From: an uncultured Blautia sp.
GTDB lineage: Bacteria > Bacillota > Clostridia > Lachnospirales > Lachnospiraceae
Assembly: GCF_947654165.1 (NCBI RefSeq)
Contig: NZ_CANTKB010000008.1
Location: 62,001 to 126,000 of the forward strand
Direction of reading: 5' to 3'
DNA: 64,000 bases
This document shows positions 51,652 through 59,167 of this stretch, in pieces; position 1 is the first letter of the stretch; each line of letters begins with the position of its first letter. Under the pieces are notes generated by a model. It did not search any database, was not told where the DNA came from, and saw only the letters and a program-made list of their open reading frames with translations. The position numbers and the translations under genes were made by a program.

Positions 51652-52633
51652 ATTTTTTCACACTTCCAACGACAGTAAAAATTGCAGCTTCTTCATTCCA
51701 TCCATTCCGTATTCTTTGGCAAATAGTACCGTATGGGACACAAGATATTTCACTCCATTGTTTTAATGTATGAACTATGCCATTTATTTTCACATAATGG
51801 TTATTTCTTCTGTTGTTCGCTTGTGTTTTTGAATCCACCCATCTGCAATTTGATGGTTCATAATTTCCATTTACGTTGATACGATCAATACTTAAATGAT
51901 CTGCATATCCATTTTCGATAGACCACTCGTAAAATTTTCTAAAATCATGCCATTCGTAGTTAACAGAAATTCCTCTTTCTCCATAATCCTTATAAGAAGT
52001 AGCATTTCTGTTTTCACATCTTTGTATCATATGTGACCATATTTGATAAATTCTTTTTTTTGATAAACCATGTGTAGTTGCTGAATTAACTGTTAAACAT
52101 CCACAGCTTTTGGAATCACCACTTAATAATTGATCTGCTCTTACATATTTTCTGGTTCCACAATCGCATTGACATAACCAATATGTTTTTTCATTTTCCA
52201 TTTTGAATTCTTCAAGAACCAACCAACGCCCATACCTGCCACCACTTAAATTTTTAAATGTTTTTTCATGCAATCGCTCTTTTCTATAGCATCCACAAGA
52301 AACAACTGCTCCGTTTCTTAAAGAATTTGATAAAACAGATACTTCGTTTCCACAATCACATTTACATAGATATTTCCAGTATTTACCACCACTCGGAACA
52401 ATGTGAATATGATCCTTTTTTATTACAGTCAGTCTTCCAAACCTTTTTCCAGTTAAGTCTTTCGCCTTCATGCACCCACAACTTTTAACTTCCCCAGAAT
52501 TAAGTTTTCCTGTCTTAACTATTTTTTCATTACCGCAATCGCATTTACATAAGTAACTCCCTTTCCCTACATATTTTTCTGCAACTAGCATCCAAAACCT
52601 TTTTCCGGTCAAATCATATGTCCGTTCTCCCAT
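51641..52633 (-). CDS. Homing-endonuclease-like protein with three zinc-binding repeats
   Basis: 330 residues. Three tandem modules (about residues 6-54, 59-115, 130-185) of the same 'DLTGKRF...CKCDCGN...SCGC' type as in 45226-46278, then 'YKDYGERGISVNYEWHDFRK' and 'SIDRINVNGNYEPSNCRWV', plus an extra ~45-residue C-terminal helical part ('HTLKQWSEISCVPYGTICQR') like a small DNA-binding NUMOD unit. Overlaps the MBL gene by 11 bases. Confidence 0.8.
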   Translation of the reverse strand: MGERTYDLTGKRFWMLVAEKYVGKGSYLCKCDCGNEKIVKTGKLNSGEVKSCGCMKAKDLTGKRFGRLTVIKKDHIHIVPSGGKYWKYLCKCDCGNEVSVLSNSLRNGAVVSCGCYRKERLHEKTFKNLSGGRYGRWLVLEEFKMENEKTYWLCQCDCGTRKYVRADQLLSGDSKSCGCLTVNSATTHGLSKKRIYQIWSHMIQRCENRNATSYKDYGERGISVNYEWHDFRKFYEWSIENGYADHLSIDRINVNGNYEPSNCRWVDSKTQANNRRNNHYVKINGIVHTLKQWSEISCVPYGTICQRIRNGWNEEAAIFTVVGSVKKYEA

Positions 52634-52639
52634 TTGGCA

Positions 52640-53578
52640 TCACCTCACTTTCTGATAATCTTCAAATCTTGGCGTACTTTCAAAAACCGCCCTCATATTT
52701 ACCCATCTTTGTATTTTCCTAACTGTGTCTTTTGGTTTTGTGTGTTGCTTATCGTATATCATTACATATGGCCAGTAACCCAAATTTCTAAGTGTATATA
52801 TTCTTTCTAAGTCATGTTCTATGGTAGTATTGAAATTTGTCAGAACATATACTGTAAGCTTCCTTTTATCCCAACCAGAAATCTCCTTAAACATCTTGAA
52901 TTTTGGAATAATTTTATCTTTGTCCTCATATCTATCCCAAGCAAAATGAATGTTTTTAGTTTTAATTTTCTTTATCATTTCTGCTTTTTCTTCTGTCATA
53001 AGGCGAATGTCAACGCCTTGTGAAAAATCAACCCACGATTCGGAATCAATAAGCTGTTGGAAAATATCTTTCCATTCTTTACAAGCAATAGGATTAGGGT
53101 CAAGGAGAACTATATTTTTCTGGTATTTCCAAAACTCCGATAGATCAGCTACCTTATATGATTTTCTTCCCTCTTTTGCTTCGACATGGCAAAATTCACA
53201 ACCTCTTGGACAACCACGGCTCATAAAACCGTATGCTGTATCTTTCGTCAACTCTGGATAAAGGCTGTAGTCTGGGTAAATATGTTCAATCTCTTGGAGC
53301 AACTGAATATCATTTTCTGTATGATAAATTTCCTTTCCGTTTATCAGTTCAATGCAGTAGCCGCTACCACCTTTAATAATTTCATCAGAATCTATGTAAT
53401 ATTCATAATCTGGAGTAAAACTGAATACTTTTGACATATACACCTTATCCATATAACCACTAAATAATGGCTGATACCACTCCACTGAATCTCCTTGCTG
53501 CTTGTGCCACGCTGACAGTTTCATAAGCGGCAAGTTCGGAAAATTGTGTCCATCAACATCAATAAGTCCAATTTTAAT
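52640..53578 (-). CDS. Radical SAM protein; start codon apparently ATT
   Basis: 312 residues if read from the ATT at 53578 six bases after GAGGTG: 'IKIGLIDVDGHNFPNLPLMK' is the usual N-terminus, where ATG would be expected. A TTG 15 codons later (53533) is the first ordinary start but cuts the conserved 'LIDVDGHNFPN'. Cluster motif 'SRGCPRGCEFCHV' (CxxxCxxC), then a TIM-barrel-like body. Possible nucleotide or RNA modification; substrate unknown. The ATT may reduce or abolish expression. Confidence 0.75.
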   Translation of the reverse strand: MKIGLIDVDGHNFPNLPLMKLSAWHKQQGDSVEWYQPLFSGYMDKVYMSKVFSFTPDYEYYIDSDEIIKGGSGYCIELINGKEIYHTENDIQLLQEIEHIYPDYSLYPELTKDTAYGFMSRGCPRGCEFCHVEAKEGRKSYKVADLSEFWKYQKNIVLLDPNPIACKEWKDIFQQLIDSESWVDFSQGVDIRLMTEEKAEMIKKIKTKNIHFAWDRYEDKDKIIPKFKMFKEISGWDKRKLTVYVLTNFNTTIEHDLERIYTLRNLGYWPYVMIYDKQHTKPKDTVRKIQRWVNMRAVFESTPRFEDYQKVR

Positions 53579-53583
53579 TTATT

Positions 53584-53739
53584 TCACCTCGCTTTCTCTT
53601 TATCTTCTTTATACGGAAACATTCTCTTAAGTTCCTGCTTTGATTTTTCCTCCATATCTTCATCAAAATTAAAATAGCTGATGTTCCAATCTTTGTACGC
53701 TAACACTGGTACTGAAATAGTTACCCCCGTTCTGCTCAT
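53584..53739 (-). CDS. Hypothetical phage protein, 51 residues
   Basis: ATG at 53739 overlaps the ancestral stop of the broken coiled-coil gene (ATGA). 'MSRTGVTISVPVLAYKDWNI' then a charged helical tail 'EEKSKQELKRMFPYKEDKEK'. Function unknown. Confidence 0.6.
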   Translation of the reverse strand: MSRTGVTISVPVLAYKDWNISYFNFDEDMEEKSKQELKRMFPYKEDKEKAR

Positions 53740-54053
53740 AGACCAAACCTATTACAGAAACCACAAATCATGCTGTTCATTTCTTGCATATGGTTTATAA
53801 CCTCCGAAACGCTTCTGTATTTCTGAATCTGATTTTTCATATCTTCCTATGTCAATTCCGTATATTCCAAAAGCCTATGAATCCATTCATCTTTCTGCCT
53901 GATGCTTTCTTCGAGTTCCAAAATCTTCTGATTCAAAATTTCGATTTCACGAAGATTTTCTTTGATTTCACGTTGTAAAGCGGAAATTTCATGACGGTAC
54001 TTCGCACGTTCCTTATCAAATGCAAGGTCTTTCTTAGATTTTACTGTTTTCAT
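53736..54053 (-). pseudogene. Coiled-coil phage protein (cassette copy 2), nonsense mutation
   Basis: ATG at 54053, same 318-base length as 35690-36007 and the same coiled coil ('ISALQREIKENLREIEILNQ'), but codon 69 is TAG (53847-53849) where copy 1 has GAG. After the TAG the frame continues in register ('EDMKNQIQKYRSVSEVINHM') to the same C-terminus RFGL and a TGA at 53736. A 68-residue product may still be made. Confidence 0.85.
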
Positions 54054-54061
54054 ATCTCCCC

Positions 54062-54235
54062 TCACTTTGCCGGTTGCTGAAGCCATTCCAAGCAACAGTC
54101 ATAGCAGCCTTTTTTATTGCATAAGTCTGGTTCTGTATCATAAGGACACATGATGATTTCTGCTAATTCAGAATCAACTTTTTCCCTTATCTTATCTCCA
54201 TTTGTCGGCTTGTGGTCTGAAATAATCTCAATCAT
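54062..54235 (-). CDS. Hypothetical phage protein (cassette copy 2)
   Basis: 57 residues, ATG at 54235 behind GGAGGTTAAG. 'MIEIISDHKPTNGDKIREKV' then 'CNKKGCYDCCLEWLQQPAK'. Paralogue of 36016-36246, shorter in the middle. Confidence 0.7.
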   Translation of the reverse strand: MIEIISDHKPTNGDKIREKVDSELAEIIMCPYDTEPDLCNKKGCYDCCLEWLQQPAK

Positions 54236-54236
54236 C

Positions 54237-54413
54237 TTAACCTCCGTATATAACTTTTCTGTTTTCAACATGGTTTTGTACTTTGTAGCAACACTCTGTT
54301 CCATCTAAATCTGCAAAACTGTAGGGAATCAGTAACTTAATATGTTTCGGATTCATTGCACATCTTAAACATCTGCATTTCCTATTTGAGCAATATGTAA
54401 TATCTTCACTCAT
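54237..54413 (-). CDS. Small cysteine-rich phage protein (cassette copy 2)
   Basis: 58 residues, ATG at 54413. 'MSEDITYCSNRKCRCLRCAM', 'KHIKLLIPYSFADLDGTECC'. Paralogue of 36270-36419 with extra cysteines; overlaps the next upstream gene stop. Confidence 0.68.
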   Translation of the reverse strand: MSEDITYCSNRKCRCLRCAMNPKHIKLLIPYSFADLDGTECCYKVQNHVENRKVIYGG

Positions 54414-54757
54414 AAATCTTCCTCCTTTGGAAACTTGAATACTGCGTTATTGATATACTCAATTTTTGATGGTTCGTTTGGAATACTCGCAATTATTGAA
54501 CAATCCAAAATACCTTTTAACCTATCATCGTCAATTTCTGGTATTTCCACATTTTGAAAAATAATCGGCATACCGCTGTATGCTTTGTGAAGAAGCTGCA
54601 TTGCCTTTTCTGCTTTTTCTGGTGTGCTATACTCTGCAATAACCGTTCCTTTCCCTGTGTCTCCGGCCATATTCATTTTTATAAATGTTCCTGTTGCACG
54701 AATGACTATAATTTCAAAAGGAATACTTATCAAACCATTCTGCGAAATAATCCTCAT
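54410..54757 (-). CDS. Hypothetical phage protein, 115 residues
   Basis: 'MRIISQNGLISIPFEIIVIR', 'GKGTVIAEYSTPEKAEKAMQ'. This gene family (beta-rich start followed by a 'YSTPEKAEKAM' helix) is common in Firmicute prophages. It interrupts the duplicated cassette: no counterpart exists in copy 1. Confidence 0.65.
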   Translation of the reverse strand: MRIISQNGLISIPFEIIVIRATGTFIKMNMAGDTGKGTVIAEYSTPEKAEKAMQLLHKAYSGMPIIFQNVEIPEIDDDRLKGILDCSIIASIPNEPSKIEYINNAVFKFPKEEDL

Positions 54758-54758
54758 G

Positions 54759-54926
54759 TCACACCTCCAAATCTCCTTTTATTAACCTGTTATATGTCCA
54801 ATCAAGTAACATAATCAAATCATCCTTAGTTGTTCCGTTGTGCGTTTCAAGTTCTAATTCTTCTTTTACAATCCTAAGTTTTTCTCTATCACTACAATCA
54901 CAAAACTTTTGTCTGTTATACTTCAT
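54759..54926 (-). CDS. Hypothetical phage protein, 55 residues (cassette copy 2)
   Basis: 'MKYNRQKFCDCSDREKLRIV', 'THNGTTKDDLIMLLDWTYNR'. Paralogue of 36416-36592. Confidence 0.68.
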   Translation of the reverse strand: MKYNRQKFCDCSDREKLRIVKEELELETHNGTTKDDLIMLLDWTYNRLIKGDLEV

Positions 54927-54928
54927 CT

Positions 54929-55189
54929 TCACACCTCCGGCATCTGGAAAACTCCGTTTTTTACATATGAATTATTACCTTTAGTACTGTTAAGACTGAT
55001 ATAGTTCATACAAATTTCATCCAAAACCTCAATGGCTCGTTCTTTGGTTTTGTAATATCATAAAATTGTTGTCTGGTCTTCATTCGGAGAATTATTTCCA
55101 AATCCGTAAATTTCATTTTCCAAATTCATCCATAATGTGCATCCAGACATATCAAAAATCGTTTTCTTATCCTGCGACCTAATCAGCAT
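54929..55189 (-). pseudogene. Phage LIRSQDK-type protein with in-frame TGA
   Basis: ATG at 55189. 'MLIRSQDKKTIFDMSGCTLW' opens a common small phage protein family; at 55058-55060 the frame has TGA (…DQTTIL, stop), then continues in the same frame with 'YYKTKERAIEVLDEICMNYI' to a TGA at 54929. A glycine codon GGA to TGA change would explain it. Confidence 0.72.
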
Positions 55190-55703
55190 TTTCTTCCTCC
55201 ATTCTCCGCAACTGGCGGTCAAGTTTAAATTCTATCTGTTCCGAAACTTCATCTTCCGCAGATAATAAATATGTAATCTGCTTTGCCATAATGATTACAT
55301 CGGCAAGCTCATCTATAATAGCCGTTCTTTCTTTGCAGTCAGAAGATTCAGATCGAAGAGAATCGCCACGCTCCCTATGCCATTTGCAAATAGCCTTTTG
55401 CAACTCTGAACATTCTTCAATCATCATCATGGACTGCTTTTTGAAACCGTAATGGTAGGCTATGTTATGGCATTTTTGCATCTGTGATTCGCTTGGAAAA
55501 CAATTTATATTGAATGGAATCAATCTTTCTATCGGAATACCAAGTGCAATAGAAACTTTTTGTAATGTCTCGATTTTAGGATTGGCTTTCCCTAATTCAT
55601 ATCGTCTTATTGCTGAATCCTCCATACCGCACCTTTTTCCTAGTTCTTCCTGCGTTAATCCTTTTTCTTTTCTAATTGCCTGTATCTTTTCTCCTACCGT
55701 CAT
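55179..55703 (-). CDS. XRE regulator fused to a MazG-like pyrophosphohydrolase domain
   Basis: 174 residues from ATG at 55703, five bases after the upstream stop. Residues 1-65 are an XRE helix-turn-helix ('MTVGEKIQAIRKEKGLTQEE', 'DSAIRRYELGKANPKIETLQ'). Residues ~85-165 carry MazG-like metal motifs 'MMMIEECSELQKAI' and 'IIDELADVIIMAKQI'. The latter hydrolyse (d)NTPs or (p)ppGpp-like nucleotides. A combined regulator and nucleotide-pool enzyme is plausible. Confidence 0.82.
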   Translation of the reverse strand: MTVGEKIQAIRKEKGLTQEELGKRCGMEDSAIRRYELGKANPKIETLQKVSIALGIPIERLIPFNINCFPSESQMQKCHNIAYHYGFKKQSMMMIEECSELQKAICKWHRERGDSLRSESSDCKERTAIIDELADVIIMAKQITYLLSAEDEVSEQIEFKLDRQLRRMEEENAD

Positions 55704-55707
55704 ACTT

Positions 55708-55893
55708 TTACCGCAATGGTCGGTATAGTTCTTTTCTTGCCTCACCACACCAAATCCTTTCTCCTGTATTTGTCTGAACTGTCACAATTCCATCTCTAAA
55801 TCGGTATCCATCAACAATTTTTCCTTGCTTCCATTTCCCATCATGAAAAATTTCTGCCGGTTGACCTACTACATACGGAAATTTATCAAACAT
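55708..55893 (-). CDS. Hypothetical phage protein, 61 residues
   Basis: GGGGAGG upstream of ATG. 'VVGQPAEIFHDGKWKQGKIV' and 'GIVTVQTNTGERIWCG' suggest an SH3/Tudor-like small barrel. Confidence 0.6.
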   Translation of the reverse strand: MFDKFPYVVGQPAEIFHDGKWKQGKIVDGYRFRDGIVTVQTNTGERIWCGEARKELYRPLR

Positions 55894-55934
55894 TTCATTC
55901 CTCCCCGAAAAATGTTTCTCTCATATCACATGGC

Positions 55935-56399
55935 TTACGGATAATAAACCAAACAATAAGGAAAATATTTTTTTACCATCATCCTTGTTTCTTCGTCTGG
56001 AACATATGAGCAAACAGCGAAAACCTCCTCTTTTTTATAACCAAGTTTTGGAAATTGCTCTTTTATAAATTCCTGTATAGTCATAAAGAAAAATTGCGAG
56101 TTGTCTGTTCTTAGAACATCCTTAATTGAAGTCGAACAGTCTACCCCGATATACTTTTCGTAATCCTTGAAATACCATGACTGAAACGCATATGCACATC
56201 CGAAATCTATAATAATTTTTGACTTTGGAATAAACATTGCAACTTCCTTATATACCTTTTCAAATCCCAAAAATGTATAATCCAATTCCGCTGATGCTGT
56301 ATTCGATTCAGAAAATATTTTATCTATTTTATCCTTTGGAATCAGTTTGAATAACTCACATGGTTCATTTCTAAACACCTGTTGTAATGTACCTATCAT
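55935..56399 (-). CDS. Methyltransferase-like phage protein
   Basis: 154 residues. 'IIIDFGCAYAFQSWYFKDYE' resembles motif I of class I SAM methyltransferases and 'YIGVDCSTSIKD' motif II, but no clear catalytic motif follows, so it may be an inactive or divergent member. Function unknown. Confidence 0.55.
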   Translation of the reverse strand: MIGTLQQVFRNEPCELFKLIPKDKIDKIFSESNTASAELDYTFLGFEKVYKEVAMFIPKSKIIIDFGCAYAFQSWYFKDYEKYIGVDCSTSIKDVLRTDNSQFFFMTIQEFIKEQFPKLGYKKEEVFAVCSYVPDEETRMMVKKYFPYCLVYYP

Positions 56400-56695
56400 A
56401 ATTCGATCTCCAATTCATTCACATGGAAGATGTGCCCAAATGTCCCGATTTTTCCATACACTACATCATTTCCAAACAACGAAACATTATTGTTGTCTCC
56501 GTACTTTGCGTGACGTATCGCATACTCCAAAGCTGCCGGATTTCCAGCTGCGTACATCCATGAACATCCGCTAACATTTTCCCACCAATCCTCAATAACG
56601 AAATCCTGTCCGCTCATATCCTGTCCAAAAGAACTGATTCCAACTCCTTGTTTCGTCTTTACTGTCTGACCTGCATATTTGAATTTTTCTCGCAT
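56396..56695 (-). CDS. Hypothetical phage protein, 99 residues
   Basis: ATG at 56695 behind AAAGGAAACG. 'FGQDMSGQDFVIEDWWENVS' and 'AAGNPAALEYAIRHAKYGDN' occur in many Clostridial phage proteins near recT. Function unknown. Confidence 0.65.
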   Translation of the reverse strand: MREKFKYAGQTVKTKQGVGISSFGQDMSGQDFVIEDWWENVSGCSWMYAAGNPAALEYAIRHAKYGDNNNVSLFGNDVVYGKIGTFGHIFHVNELEIEL

Positions 56696-56712
56696 ATCGT
56701 TTCCTTTCTTCA

Positions 56713-56731
56713 AGGGCGGATAAACCGCCCT
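56713..56731. other. Intra-operon RNA hairpin
   Basis: AGGGCGG / CCGCCCT, 7-bp GC stem with a 5-base loop, in the gap between the small membrane protein gene and 56695. No T run on the minus strand, so a processing or stability element is more likely than a terminator. Confidence 0.55.
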
Positions 56732-56738
56732 AATAATT

Positions 56739-56882
56739 TTACTTTGTAATCCACAAGATAATCACGAATACCCACATTACTATTAGCGGTAGAAATGTAT
56801 TGTTTTTTCTGTCAATCTGAAATACCAATGCACCAAAAGATAAAATCCATCCGATAAAACTCAATATCCAAATAATCCTCAT
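56739..56882 (-). CDS. Small membrane protein, 47 residues
   Basis: ATG at 56882 starts directly after the recT stop and uses GGAGG inside the recT end. Two hydrophobic stretches ('MRIIWILSFIGWILSFGALV' and 'FLPLIVMWVFVIILWITK') around a charged turn DRKNN: a two-pass hairpin. Unknown role. Confidence 0.6.
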   Translation of the reverse strand: MRIIWILSFIGWILSFGALVFQIDRKNNTFLPLIVMWVFVIILWITK

Positions 56883-57830
56883 TTACATTCCTCCATCTTT
56901 CATAAAATCTGGTAACGGCTTTTCATTCTTCTCTGCCGGAACAGGTTCTTTCTCCGGTGCTTTTGTCATATCTGCCACGGTCGGAGCCGGTGTCTTTTCC
57001 TCGATCTGTGACTGTTCTTCGATGAAAAATTCCTCTTTATTGGCGTTCTGGGAGATTTCGTAAGCCACATCTGCGGCAATTCTATCTTCTCCTTCAACTT
57101 CTTCCAGACGCTCAAACGCATCAATCACAGCTTCGTCCCCGTATGTATTAGTAATCATCTTGCAGAGGCGGTTAATAACCGTTTTCTTCGCCATCTGGTC
57201 TGCAAATTTTTCGTGCGTTCCGCCCTTTTCTTTATAGCCGTATCCCTGCTGCCAAGACTGCTTAATCTGTGAGATATTCATAACTTCCAAAATTTTCGTT
57301 CCATCTGACATGGTAGCAACTGCGTAAGCACCTTTGATTTTGCTGTTGTCGATATTCATAATATTCTGTTCGTGCCTTACAAAGACTTTCTTTCCGTCCT
57401 CGATGGTATAGACAAAATCATCTCCATCATAGATAATTTCAGCATTAACAGATTTCAAACCATATCTTCTGGCAATCGTGATATTTCCAAAATAGGACTT
57501 CTGGAACTGGCACTTGCCGCCATAAGCAATGAAATATCCCTGTTTTTTCTGAACGTTTAGCCCCATTGTTGCCATATCCATAAGGCTGTTTGCGATGCTA
57601 ACCTGTGAACAACTTTCCAGTAATGGCTTGTTATTTTTGTCCACAGTTTCTTTCAATGTAAGGTATGCACCCATGAGGGCATTTGATAGGTTATAATCTG
57701 CCGGAAATGACATTCCATATTTACACTTTTCGTTCAACTGTTTGGTAAGCCCATCAATAAACGCATTGTTGATTACCATTGCTGCCTGCTGTTCTCCCTG
57801 TTTTGCTACTGCATTTTTCGTTTCTGCCAT
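56883..57830 (-). CDS. recT: RecT family single-strand annealing protein
   Basis: 315 residues. Core 'CSQVSIANSLMDMATMGLNV', 'QKSYFGNITIARRYGLKSVN', 'YEKGGTHEKFADQMAKKTVI'-type segment and a C-terminal acidic, proline-rich tail. RecT anneals homologous single strands during phage recombination. The usual RecE or YqaJ exonuclease is not next to it; the MBL-fold protein or the Rad50-like ATPase may serve instead. Confidence 0.95.
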   Translation of the reverse strand: MAETKNAVAKQGEQQAAMVINNAFIDGLTKQLNEKCKYGMSFPADYNLSNALMGAYLTLKETVDKNNKPLLESCSQVSIANSLMDMATMGLNVQKKQGYFIAYGGKCQFQKSYFGNITIARRYGLKSVNAEIIYDGDDFVYTIEDGKKVFVRHEQNIMNIDNSKIKGAYAVATMSDGTKILEVMNISQIKQSWQQGYGYKEKGGTHEKFADQMAKKTVINRLCKMITNTYGDEAVIDAFERLEEVEGEDRIAADVAYEISQNANKEEFFIEEQSQIEEKTPAPTVADMTKAPEKEPVPAEKNEKPLPDFMKDGGM

Positions 57831-57833
57831 AAT

Positions 57834-58604
57834 TTAATCCTCCTTAATTTCAATCACATTTCCGTTTCTCAATCCATACCAAGTATTTTCTTTTATTTTT
57901 TCTCCATCTACACGAACCATCTTCGCACCTACGAAAGTCCATGTTTCCTCCTTCCAGTATTTTCCTCCGTTCGATTCCCATTCTGCCAAGACTAAATGTG
58001 ATCCAATCACTCCTCGTGCCTTAGATTCTGGCCCCCACGCAATAGCACAAGCATTTTTATGTTCTGCTTTTGCAGAACCACAGTACCCGGAGCTGGCGGC
58101 GTTTCCACAGTTACCAGAGCTGGCGGCGTTTCCATAGTCCCCAGAGCTGGCGGCGTTTCCCTTGTACCCAGAGCTGGCGGCGTTTCCATAGTCCCCAGAG
58201 CTGGCGGCGTTTCCCTTGTACCCAGAGCTGGCGGCGTTTCCATAGTCCCCAGAGCTGGACGAAGATTCTTTTTCTGCCCTATTTCGAATAATGTCAATAG
58301 ATGCCTTGATAATTCCTGCGATGCTAATTTTTGCTCCAATTTTAATCTTGGAAGAACAGGTTTTATCATTCTCCGTCTTGTCAAATGCACCAGACATTTC
58401 GGCTTCGTGATATACGCTTTTAACTGGTGGATAGTATCTGAAAACATCAATCGGAAGTTCGCAAGCATGGAATCCTTCGTTACATACATTAGCATTTTCT
58501 TCCTCATATGTTTTTCCTTCTTCATATTGGAATTTGATATTTTTTGTTGGTGTGCAGGTCATATCCTGGTTAAAACCTTTGACAGCCTTAATTGTTTCTG
58601 CCAT
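57834..58604 (-). CDS. DUF7666-type phage protein with GNAASSG repeats
   Basis: 256 residues. N-terminal 'KAVKGFNQDMTCTPTKNIKF', 'NVCNEGFHACELPIDVFRYY' is the DUF7666 pattern of phage proteins; residues ~118-180 are seven 9-residue repeats (xxGNAASSG), then 'KNACAIAWGPESKARGVIGS' and a beta-rich end with 'KENTWYGLRNGNVIEI'. The repeat block should form a small beta-roll or helix. Function unknown; lies between recT and recombination accessory genes. Confidence 0.78.
   Translation of the reverse strand: MAETIKAVKGFNQDMTCTPTKNIKFQYEEGKTYEEENANVCNEGFHACELPIDVFRYYPPVKSVYHEAEMSGAFDKTENDKTCSSKIKIGAKISIAGIIKASIDIIRNRAEKESSSSSGDYGNAASSGYKGNAASSGDYGNAASSGYKGNAASSGDYGNAASSGNCGNAASSGYCGSAKAEHKNACAIAWGPESKARGVIGSHLVLAEWESNGGKYWKEETWTFVGAKMVRVDGEKIKENTWYGLRNGNVIEIKED
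58089..58260. repeat. 27-bp tandem repeats within the DUF7666 gene
   Basis: Six full copies of GAGCTGGCGGCGTTTCC spaced exactly 27 bases (58089, 58116, 58143, 58170, 58197, 58224) and a partial seventh, with alternating CATAGTCCCCA and CTTGTACCCA linkers forming a 54-bp higher-order unit. GC content is well above the surroundings. Confidence 0.92.
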
Positions 58605-58623
58605 TTAATTTTCCTCGATTTCT

Positions 58624-58863
58624 CTAATAAACTAACTCTATTGTTATGTTTGGTTTGCATCTGCTGGCTTCGTTATCTTTAATCCCATCATAATTAACAT
58701 CTTCATCAAACCCTGCTGTCACAGTTACTGTTTGAACATCGTCTTCATCATCCCTATCAAATTTTGCTTTAACATCTGTATCAAAATCTGCTTTAACATG
58801 AAACTCTACTTCTGTATCCGCACTGAATCTTGATAATTCCTGTATCAATTCATATACTGTCAT
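58624..58863 (-). CDS. Hypothetical acidic phage protein, 79 residues
   Basis: ATG at 58863 after GAGGG. 'MTVYELIQELSRFSADTEVE' then repeated 'V.A.FD.DV' strands ('HVKADFDTDVKAKFDRDDED', 'VTAGFDEDVNYDG'). Very acidic. Frames further upstream are not used because they overlap 58850-59167. Confidence 0.65.
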   Translation of the reverse strand: MTVYELIQELSRFSADTEVEFHVKADFDTDVKAKFDRDDEDDVQTVTVTAGFDEDVNYDGIKDNEASRCKPNITIELVY

Positions 58864-59167
58864 TTTCTTTTCCCTCGCTTTCTTTTTCAAACTCATAAAT
58901 TGAGTTATTGGTTTCCACAGTAAATGATTTTTCGGATACAATATGAATGCTCTGAATCCTTGAACACTGCAAATAATATCCGCTGTAATCACGCCCCTTC
59001 TCATCCTTGACATAAGAGAGGATGAGAGGTGTTCCCTCTACAAGATTTTGCAAATCAACCTTAACGGTTCTTCCGATTCGCAACGGATAGCGTCCATCCG
59101 TCCTTTTAGTTCCTCTATTACCTTTTATTCCGCTGTGGGAGATACTTTTGATTTTATAAGTCTCCAT
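58850..59167 (-). CDS. Hypothetical phage protein, 105 residues
   Basis: 'RYPLRIGRTVKVDLQNLVEG', 'YYLQCSRIQSIHIVSEKSFT' - beta-rich, OB-like impression. Overlaps both neighbours. Function unknown. Confidence 0.55.
   Translation of the reverse strand: METYKIKSISHSGIKGNRGTKRTDGRYPLRIGRTVKVDLQNLVEGTPLILSYVKDEKGRDYSGYYLQCSRIQSIHIVSEKSFTVETNNSIYEFEKESEGKENDSI

Noticed and set aside
53736..55189. Stop-codon reassignment (TAG or TGA read as an amino acid) in the prophage
   Set aside because: Both TAG and TGA occur as lesions while all three stops end normal genes throughout; decay is simpler.
58059..58682. A 207-codon plus-strand frame over the DUF7666 repeats
   Set aside because: It is the antisense of the GNAASSG repeats, has no ribosome site and reads as AGGVS/VPR repeats; the minus-strand gene is in operon context.
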